A stretch of 64,000 nucleotides of DNA from Streptomyces sp. STR69 (GTDB lineage Bacteria > Actinomycetota > Actinomycetes > Streptomycetales > Streptomycetaceae), in assembly GCF_024519455.1 (NCBI RefSeq), contig NZ_JALJRY010000004.1:186001-250000 (forward strand), given 5' to 3'. How positions within the stretch are numbered: position 1 is the first letter of the stretch; every line of letters starts with the position of its first letter. A program made the translations under genes and the position numbers. A model generated the notes under the pieces. The model saw only the letters and a list, made by a program, of their open reading frames with translations. It searched no databases and was not told where the DNA came from. Of this stretch, positions 60,166 to 64,000 are shown piece after piece.

Positions 60166-61344
60166 ATGAGCAGGCTGAACAGGACGGACCGTCCCTACGA
60201 CATCGTGCTCTTCGGAGCCACGGGCTTCGTCGGCGCGCTCACCGCGGAGTACCTCGCCGCGCACGCGCCCGAGGGCCTGCGCTGGGCGATCGCCGGCCGC
60301 GACGAGCTGAAACTGAAGCGGCTGCGCGAACGGCTGCCAGGCGGCACGAAGGTGGGCGTCCTGCGCGCCGACGTGTCCGACCCCGCCTCCTTGCGCGAAC
60401 TCGCCGAGCACGCGCGCGTGGTGGCCACGACGGTCGGCCCCTATGTGACCTACGGCGAGGACCTCGTCGCCGCCTGCGCGGACACCGGCGCCGACTATCT
60501 GGACCTCAGCGGCGAGCCGGAGTTCGTCGACCTGACGTACGTCCGCCACGACGCACGCGCGCGTGAGACCGGCGCCCGCCTGGTGCACGCGGCCGGCTTC
60601 GACTCGATCCCGCACGACCTCGGGGCGTATTTCACCGTCCAACAACTGCCGGAGGGGGTGCCCCTGACGGTGGACGGCTTCGTGACCGCCGACGCGATGT
60701 TCTCCGGCGGTACGTTCGCCACGGCGCTGACCCAACTCGGGCGCGGCAGGCAGGTGCTGGCCGCCGCGCGGGACCGGCGACGCCACGAACCGCGCCTGGT
60801 GGGACGCCGGGCCACCGCGCCCTCCGGGGCACCGCGGTTCGCGGGGGAGGTCGGTTCCTGGGCGGTGCCCTTGCCGACCATCGACCCGCAGATCGTTCAA
60901 CGATCCGCCAAGGCCCTGGACCGCTACGGCCCCGACTTCCGCTACCGCCACTACGCGGCCGTACGGCACCTTCCCGTGGCGCTCGGCGGTGTCACGGCGG
61001 TCGGCGCACTGGCCACCGCCGCTCAACTCCCGCCCGCCCGCCGCTGGTTGTCCGACCGCCTCAAGCCGGGCGACGGACCGAGCCCGGAGAAGCGCGCGAA
61101 GAGCTGGTTCTCCGTGAAGTTCGTGGGCGAGGGCGGCGGCCGACGCGTCTTCACCGAGGTCGCGGGCGGCGACCCCGGCTACGACGAGACGGCGAAGATG
61201 TTCGCGGAGGCGGCCCTCTCCCTGGCCCTCGACGAACTCCCGCCCACCACGGGCCAGGTGACGACGGCGGTCGCGATGGGCAACGCCCTCATCGAGCGAC
61301 TCCGCGCCGCGGGCATCACGTTCCGGGTGGCGGCGACCCGGTGA
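60166..61344 (+). CDS. Saccharopine dehydrogenase-like NAD(P)-binding protein (trans-acting enoyl reductase type)
   Basis: A 392-residue protein with a Rossmann fold starting YDIVLFGATGFVGALTAEYL (~12-31), followed by GRDELKLKRLRERL. TVGPYVTYGEDLVAACADTG and YLDLSGEP are hallmarks of the family that includes mycobacterial Rv2449c-like enoyl reductases. It probably reduces an acyl or polyketide-like substrate; true saccharopine cleavage is unlikely. A conserved AGFDSIPHDLGAYF segment follows. It stands alone after the MmcQ pseudogene. Confidence 0.88.
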   Translation: MSRLNRTDRPYDIVLFGATGFVGALTAEYLAAHAPEGLRWAIAGRDELKLKRLRERLPGGTKVGVLRADVSDPASLRELAEHARVVATTVGPYVTYGEDLVAACADTGADYLDLSGEPEFVDLTYVRHDARARETGARLVHAAGFDSIPHDLGAYFTVQQLPEGVPLTVDGFVTADAMFSGGTFATALTQLGRGRQVLAAARDRRRHEPRLVGRRATAPSGAPRFAGEVGSWAVPLPTIDPQIVQRSAKALDRYGPDFRYRHYAAVRHLPVALGGVTAVGALATAAQLPPARRWLSDRLKPGDGPSPEKRAKSWFSVKFVGEGGGRRVFTEVAGGDPGYDETAKMFAEAALSLALDELPPTTGQVTTAVAMGNALIERLRAAGITFRVAATR

Positions 61345-61487
61345 GGAAACCGGCTCCCCATGCCACGATGAACGCCATGGAGACGCCGTGGAGAGCGACA
61401 CCGACCGGATGCCCTTCCTCCAGGACGAGTTGAGCTGTCGTCCCGCCCGCGGCATCGGGCCCTGAACTGGCCCCGCCGTTCGAGGAG

Positions 61488-61517
61488 TTCGAAGCGCCGC
61501 CCAGGATGGGCTATAGT
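61488..61517 (+). promoter_or_regulatory. Promoter for the candidate ncRNA
   Basis: A strong -10 box TATAGT (61512-61517) lies 18 bases after TTCGAA (61488-61493), which is a weak -35. The window 61345-61487 upstream holds no convincing gene. Transcription is expected to start near 61523. Confidence 0.5.
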
Positions 61518-61522
61518 TGATC

Positions 61523-61677
61523 ACGAGCCGGTCGCCGGAACACCCGGAGCCTGGTTACGCGTTGGTCGTCCAAGGAAAGATGTCCCGCTTCCTGCGGGGA
61601 GATGCAGGTGCAAGGCCTGCCCGGCGCTCAAGTCCGAGCCCCACACCGATTGTTGCGGTGTGGGGCTCGTTTGTTTT
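61523..61677 (+). ncRNA. Candidate structured noncoding RNA with tRNA-like cloverleaf
   Basis: Between a TATAGT promoter and a strong terminator there is no reading frame but four nested helices. P1 pairs 61547-61554 with 61621-61629 (one bulge). Inside it are TTGG-TCGT-CCAA (61562-61573), CCCGC-TTCCT-GCGGG (61584-61598) and GCAGG-TGCAAGG-CCTGC (61604-61620). The last arm abuts P1 directly and has a 7-nt loop, TGCAA..., close to a tRNA T-loop (TTCRA). There is no CCA end, no D-loop GG and no credible anticodon loop, so it is not a standard tRNA. The family is not recognised. Confidence 0.5.
61635..61677 (+). terminator. Strong intrinsic terminator of the ncRNA
   Basis: CGAGCCCCACACCG (61635-61648) pairs perfectly with CGGTGTGGGGCTCG (61656-61669): 14 bp around a 7-nt loop, followed by TTTGTTTT (61670-61677). 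A U-run of this quality is unusual in this GC-rich genome. Confidence 0.9.
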
Positions 61678-61700
61678 CCGCCCCCGCCCGCCAGCCAGGC

Positions 61701-61838
61701 TCACGGCCACAGCGTGTAGATCATTCCGCCGATCCAGGCGAGGCCCGCCGCCACGGACAGGACCAGCGCGATCGTGACGGCACGCTCGATCGGCTGGCTC
61801 GGGTGGGCAACGGGCTTCGGAGAACGGTGCGTTGTCAT
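61701..61838 (-). CDS. Small single-helix membrane protein (45 aa)
   Basis: A 45-residue protein with a basic, proline-containing N-terminus (MTTHRSPKPVAHPSQP) and one hydrophobic helix (AVTIALVLSVAAGLAWIGGM). It converges with the candidate ncRNA terminator 24 bases away. No family is recognised and the ribosome site is poor, but codon use and hydrophobic pattern are gene-like. Confidence 0.55.
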   Translation of the reverse strand: MTTHRSPKPVAHPSQPIERAVTIALVLSVAAGLAWIGGMIYTLWP

Positions 61839-61924
61839 GCGGCACAGCCTGCCGATCACCCGGGCGCGGCCACATCCGTACAAGTACTCAGAACAGGTAC
61901 TCAGAACCAACTCGCCGCACGTAC

Positions 61925-62614
61925 TCAGGCAGTGGCCTCCCGCAGCGCCCGCCGGCACAGCGCGTCCGCCCTGCGGGTCGTCTCCGGGAGGCGGTACTCC
62001 GGGGTCAACGCGAGGGTGTGGGCACAGGCGTTGTCCAGGGTCACCCGGTGGCCGACGGAGACGAAGACCGGCTTCACGCCCTCGCGGGTGCGCAGCGCGC
62101 GGCCGACCTCCTCGGCGTCCGCACGGAGCGGGGACGCGGATCCGCGCGGGACGCCCGGGTCGTCGTAGGTGAAGGTGAAGGGGTTCTTCGCGACGCCGAT
62201 CGTGGGCAGGCCGGTGAGGACGCCGAGGTGGCTGGCGAGGCCGAAGCGGCGCGGGTGGGCCAGGCCGTAGCCGTCGCACACGACCAGGCCCGGCGGGCAG
62301 GGCAGGGCGTCCAACGCGGCCAGCACCGTGGGGATTTCACGGAAGGCGAGCAGGCCCGGCACGTACGGGAAGGAGACGCCTCCGACGGCGGTGGCCTCGG
62401 CGACGACCGTGAGGTCCGCCGCGTCCAGCACGACCGCCGCTGCCACCACGACGTCCCGCTCGTCGTCGTAGGCGACGTCAACTCCCGTGACATGCCCGGT
62501 CCTTGGCGGCGGCCCCGGTTCGTCGGTCACCACCCGCTCCCGCAACTCGTCCTGAACGGCGCGGGCCTGCTCCTCGGTCGCGGGCCAGCCCGCGGGAATG
62601 CGTACGGTCGTCAT
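61925..62614 (-). CDS. nfi: Endonuclease V
   Basis: A 229-residue deoxyinosine-specific endonuclease of DNA repair. Catalytic acidic residues are in TGVDVAYDDE (~45), VSFPYVPGLLAFRE and VVCDGYGLAHPRRFGLASHL, the last matching the family block D-G-x-G-x-AHPRRxGxASH, with tyrosine in place of the usual histidine (DGYG for DGHG). GVAKNPF follows. ATG 62614 gives standard length; the frame continues upstream without a site. The protein nicks DNA next to deaminated adenine. Confidence 0.92.
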   Translation of the reverse strand: MTTVRIPAGWPATEEQARAVQDELRERVVTDEPGPPPRTGHVTGVDVAYDDERDVVVAAAVVLDAADLTVVAEATAVGGVSFPYVPGLLAFREIPTVLAALDALPCPPGLVVCDGYGLAHPRRFGLASHLGVLTGLPTIGVAKNPFTFTYDDPGVPRGSASPLRADAEEVGRALRTREGVKPVFVSVGHRVTLDNACAHTLALTPEYRLPETTRRADALCRRALREATA

Positions 62615-62669
62615 GGTGGTGCCGAGCGTACGGGGATCTTCGGCGGCGGGGCGCGCCACCAATGAACCG

Positions 62670-63773
62670 TCAGTCCTCCAGCCGGGCCACGCGGCCCTTC
62701 TCCCCCGCCGCCCAGCAGCCCAGGTCGGCCGCGCAGTCCACGGTGTCATAGGAGCCGGTGTCGACGGTCCTCCAGGTGCGGCCGGCGTCGGTCGTGAGGT
62801 CCGTGCCGGTGGGGCCGACCGCGAGGGCGGTGGAGCGGCTGTGGGGCAGCCAGGTCACGCCGGAGCGGTAGGCGGGCGGCGGGGTCGTGGCGGGAGCCCA
62901 GGTGCGGCCCCCGTCGCCGGTGACGGCCGCCGCCAGCGGTGACGGCTGGTCCGCGGTGTAGTTGCCGCCGACCGCGAGGCCGTGCGTACGGTCGCGGAAG
63001 GCGAGGGCGAAGACACCGCGCGCGGGGTCGCCGGCCGGGATCGGGGTGTCGGTCGCCGTCCAGGTGAGGCCGCGGTCGGCGGAGTGCAGGACACGCGCGC
63101 GTGCACCCCCGCCGGTGGCCAGCCACACGTCCCGGGGCCCGGAGCTCACCAGGCACTGGCCGCTGGCCGCGAAGCCCGCCTCGCCGTCGAGCGCGGCCGG
63201 CATCCCGGTGCTGGGCAGCACCTTCCAGGAACGGCCGCCGTCGCCGGTCGACAGGATGCGGAACTTCCCGTCCACCGGGTCGCTCATCGCGAGGCCGTGG
63301 CGGCTGTCGAAGAAGGTCATGCAGTCGTAGAAGGCGTTCGCGTCGGTGTTGCGGAAGGACTCCGTCCAGGTCGTCCCGCCGTCGTCGGTGCGGTAGACGC
63401 GGGACGCCTCGCCCTCGCCGATCGCCAGCACCACCGCGCGGTGCGCGTCGAACGCCTCGATGTCCCGGAACTGCAGATCGGCCGCGCCGGACGGCGAGAC
63501 GTTCCGCCAGCTCGCCCCGCCGTCGGTGGTGCGCAGCACGGTGCCCGCGGTGCCGGCCACCCACGCGGTGTTCCGGCTGACCGCCGACAGTCCCCGGAAG
63601 CGCACACCGGCGGCCCCGCTGTCCTTGAGCTCCCAGTGCGGAGCCCGGTGCACCGTCTCCCGTGCCTGCGCCGGTACCGCGGTCAGCAGGGCCAGCGCCG
63701 CCGCGCACATCACCCCGGCCGCAGTCCTCCGGTACGTACGTCCCACCCGTCGCGTGTTCCCCATGCGCCTCAT
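62670..63773 (-). CDS. Secreted BNR/YCF48-like beta-propeller repeat protein
   Basis: A 367-residue exported protein. A twin-arginine-containing, basic N-terminus and hydrophobic stretch (AAGVMCAAALALLTAVPAQA) make a signal peptide. At least four Asp-box/BNR repeats are visible: TTDGGASWR, TDDGGTTWT, TGDGGRSWK and HSADRGLTWT, spaced as in a beta-propeller. It resembles the oxidoreductase/photosystem-assembly YCF48-like group or bacterial sialidase-like propellers, but has no catalytic signature. A second ATG three codons in (63764) is an alternative start. Confidence 0.85.
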   Translation of the reverse strand: MRRMGNTRRVGRTYRRTAAGVMCAAALALLTAVPAQARETVHRAPHWELKDSGAAGVRFRGLSAVSRNTAWVAGTAGTVLRTTDGGASWRNVSPSGAADLQFRDIEAFDAHRAVVLAIGEGEASRVYRTDDGGTTWTESFRNTDANAFYDCMTFFDSRHGLAMSDPVDGKFRILSTGDGGRSWKVLPSTGMPAALDGEAGFAASGQCLVSSGPRDVWLATGGGARARVLHSADRGLTWTATDTPIPAGDPARGVFALAFRDRTHGLAVGGNYTADQPSPLAAAVTGDGGRTWAPATTPPPAYRSGVTWLPHSRSTALAVGPTGTDLTTDAGRTWRTVDTGSYDTVDCAADLGCWAAGEKGRVARLED

Positions 63774-64000
63774 GGCGGGCGAAGCTAGCCCACTCCCCGA
63801 AGGCCGTCCAGATGGCCTGCGCCCGCCTTGGGCGCATATGGGCGGCGGTGACAGAGGTCACTAGAAATTCGTGTGCACGGATTGGCTGGTTCCGGCGTCT
63901 CTTCCAGTGCGGACCCATCCACTCGGAGGTCCGTTCCGGAGTCTTTTCGGGAGTCCGTCCGGCCGTCATCGCAGTCCGCACCGCCGTCACACAAGGGAGC
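63774..64000. other. Intergenic sequence to the window edge; no gene seen
   Basis: The 227 nt upstream of the BNR protein hold no supported reading frame on either strand and no clear hairpin or repeat. The promoter of the BNR gene should be here, but I cannot point to boxes with confidence. Confidence 0.4.

Noticed and set aside
61547..61629. Standard tRNA gene
   Set aside because: The fold is tRNA-like, but the D-loop GG, a usable anticodon loop, T55 and the CCA end are missing, so I list it only as a candidate ncRNA.
61523..61640. Cobalamin riboswitch
   Set aside because: GGTGCAA in a hairpin loosely resembles the B12 core, but the GCCACTG-type box is absent and no same-strand gene follows the terminator.

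Overview
The window is high-GC actinobacterial chromosome and almost certainly Streptomyces. The signs are strong third-codon GC, frequent GTG/TTG starts, a SARP regulator, a TioE-type double MerR regulator, and a gene order that, from memory, matches the S. coelicolor SCO6740-SCO6771 region (zitB, idi, SCO6745-type gene, hopanoid cluster). I see no rRNA, standard tRNA, CRISPR array, transposase or phage gene. Database identity was not checked; all assignments rest on motifs and gene context.

Layout. 1-6.7 kb: truncated FAD-linked oxidase, a large SARP/NB-ARC regulator, a Dabb protein, an SDR, a tyrosine phosphatase, and an XRE-cupin regulator coupled to a 41-residue membrane protein, preceded by two perfect 15-bp palindromes. 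6.7-19.6 kb (minus strand): a complete hopanoid operon, hpnC-hpnD-hpnE-prenyl synthase-shc-hpnG-hpnH-ispG-dxs-aminotransferase. It carries its own MEP-pathway enzymes, so it covers isoprenoid supply, squalene formation, cyclisation and side-chain building in one transcription direction. 19.9-27.0 kb (minus strand): a tightly overlapping operon with a CDP-alcohol phosphotransferase/DUF5941 protein, nucleotidyltransferase, glycerol-1-phosphate-dehydrogenase-like enzyme, a second CDP-alcohol phosphotransferase, a GT2 glycosyltransferase and a TagGH-type exporter. This looks like an uncharacterised pathway for a CDP-polyol-derived surface polymer or lipid and is the most interesting protein-coding locus here.

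27.4-39.8 kb: zitB with a Zur-like box, idi, an anti-sigma-type ATPase, a crotonase, a decayed DJ-1/PfpI pseudogene, an SCO6745-family gene behind a TetR-like operator, a membrane protein, tex, a DinB protein flanked by 53-nt inverted repeats, an ABC-F ATPase, an unknown protein and a D-amino-acid oxidase. 39.8-48.7 kb: two secreted peptidases (PepX-like and M1), an erythromycin-esterase-like enzyme divergent from a TioE regulator, a PfkB kinase, a macro-domain protein, a MerR regulator and an SDR.

48.8-59.7 kb: a catabolic block with a ribose-type ABC transporter (permease, binding lipoprotein, ATPase), an IclR regulator, a benzoylformate-decarboxylase-like enzyme, and a CaiB-thiolase-FadB beta-oxidation operon. 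59.8-64.0 kb: a frameshifted MmcQ/YjbR pseudogene, a saccharopine-dehydrogenase-like reductase, a candidate tRNA-like noncoding RNA with its own promoter and a strong terminator, a one-helix small protein, endonuclease V and a BNR-repeat secreted protein.
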